17,083 nucleotides of DNA from assembly GCA_958430865.1 (NCBI GenBank), contig CAUDNR010000872.1, forward strand, positions 6,386 to 23,468, in the 5' to 3' direction. Under the pieces are notes generated by a model. It saw nothing but the letters and a program-made list of their open reading frames with translations. It made no database searches and was not told the origin of the DNA. The translations under genes and the position numbers were made by a program. Below, piece by piece: positions 16,153 to 17,083 of the stretch. Within the stretch, counting starts at the first letter, position 1. Each line of letters begins with the position of its first letter. The DNA comes from Entrophospora sp. SA101. Taxonomy: Eukaryota; Glomeromycota; Glomeromycetes; Entrophosporales; Entrophosporaceae.

Positions 16153-16765
16153 CTATATATATGTTATCAAAATTATGAATTGTATCATGCATAATTAAAA
16201 ATTTGACATTGTGTCATGAATTATGCATTGCGTCATAATATTTCCCATTCCAAAAGTTCAGTTGTTGCCACCAGTCGAGGCTCTGATCCTACCAGTAATA
16301 AAGGAAGACTTTAATTACAATCCAGCAAGAATGTGTATTTTATTCCAGTAATAATTATTAAACATAATTAGTATAACTCGGTGAAGAAATTAATGTAAAA
16401 TTAAAAATTATTATTATAAATTATTATTGTTTACACATGCTCCTATTTATGCATAACTTTTATTTCCTCCTCCACTTTCTGGTTGCTATATATATAATTT
16501 CCAAATACTTGAACAAATGCAAGCTTCATGATAACTAGAACAATTCCTTCCACCCTGTTCTGCCTCTATTGTTTTGAGCTTCATGTCTTCGTGAACCATT
16601 AATGTTTTTATACTCATAATCATGTTGGCACAGATTGCGTTTATAAGTTTGATCCTAATTTGAAAATAAAAAACAAAAACTATAAGACTAAAGACTAGAA
16701 TATATTAAACAGTTTCAGCACTTGGGTTTGGTTTGTTTTTATAATTTTATATATATATGTATATA
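16153..16765. other. Gene-poor stretch with one possible minus-strand exon
   Basis: No assured gene. On the minus strand about 16670-16553 can be read as DQTYKRNLCQHDYEYKNING, continuing hydrophilic to GRTGWKELF and a TAG, which looks like the last exon of a gene. An alternative frame is also open there, so neither is called. The rest is AT-rich without recognised structure. Confidence 0.25.
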
Positions 16766-17083
16766 CAGTCAAACCTTGTTATAACGAACACACTGGTTTG
16801 GCCTCAATGATCTGTTATAACGAGGTATTCAGTAACCAAGGTAATTGATGATCAGCACGTGGTACTTTTAAATATAACTTTTTTTATTTAATTAATAATT
16901 TTTTTTTAACAATAATAATAATAAAATTGTACAACATATAATAATATTAATAATATTATAACTGATAAAATAATATTAAAAGAAGTCAAATGTGATATGG
17001 CATGGAACTATTGTTTGGTAAAATAAGAAGTTACTTTTCCTTGGTTTAAACTTTTAAAATTATACAAATTAATTTTTTTCTTT
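16766..17083 (+). mobile_element. Left end of a pogo/Tigger-like element, running out of the window
   Basis: CAGTCAAACCTTGTTATAAC, then GAACAC, begins directly after TA and resembles the end at 1906 (19 of 23). A subterminal reverse copy, gttataacgaggt at 16814-16826, faces the accttgttataac of the end itself (12 of 13), as often seen in transposase-binding regions. No coding sequence is visible before the window ends. Confidence 0.55.

Noticed and set aside
1..17083. tRNA, rRNA genes and CRISPR arrays
   Set aside because: No cloverleaf with A and B boxes, no rRNA-like stretch and no spacer-repeat array was recognised; the regular motifs at 9978-15187 lack exact repeats and uniform spacers.

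Overview
The window looks like nuclear DNA of an arbuscular mycorrhizal fungus, most likely Rhizophagus or a close relative (Glomeromycotina). This is an inference from four things. The DNA is very AT-rich with short introns. It carries a tyrosine-kinase-like gene of the kind greatly expanded in these fungi (Cys-rich N-terminus, HRDLHSGN catalytic loop, DLG instead of DFG). It carries a Crinkler-like relic. It is also dense in decayed pogo, hAT, PIF1-helicase and MITE-type elements. No prokaryotic gene organisation is seen.

Layout. Positions 1-345 hold the C-terminal end of a pogo/CENP-B-type DDE transposase running in from the left. From about 975 to 2940 lies a graveyard: an unrecognised minus-strand ORF, a frameshifted Crinkler-type N-terminal domain, two hAT transposase fragments, a pogo-like terminal repeat that cuts one of them, and a neat 191-bp MITE. 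At 3008-4167 sits an intact two-exon gene for a mitochondrial ribosome-silencing-factor (RsfS/MALSU1/Atp25 N-terminus) protein. The stretch 4168-5600 is mostly empty. At 5608-7608 is a broken PIF1-type helicase of the mobile, Helitron-associated kind.

From 7869 to 14465 there is a segmental duplication of a protein kinase gene. Copy 1 (7869-10064) and copy 3 (12270-14465) are the same length and show no difference that I can see by eye. Copy 2 (11670-12269) is a 600-bp 5' fragment lying head-to-tail directly in front of copy 3. All three begin at the same base, 132 bp before the kinase ATG. Between copies 1 and 2 lie an intact three-exon ZNF511-type C2H2 zinc-finger gene (minus strand) and, converging on it, the broken 3' part of an unrecognised gene.

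The right side (14424-17083) is again transposon-like. It has an element with 12-bp inverted ends and repeated subterminal motifs of the type TGTCACCG...TGATTCGC, a second element with 26-bp terminal inverted repeats (15391-16152), and the left end of a pogo-like element leaving the window.

Only three kinds of apparently functional host gene are present: the RsfS-like gene, the ZNF511-like gene and the two full-length kinases. They do not form a pathway together. The main interest is genome dynamics: a very recent, boundary-sharing kinase duplication whose right break falls inside a repeat family that I cannot name.
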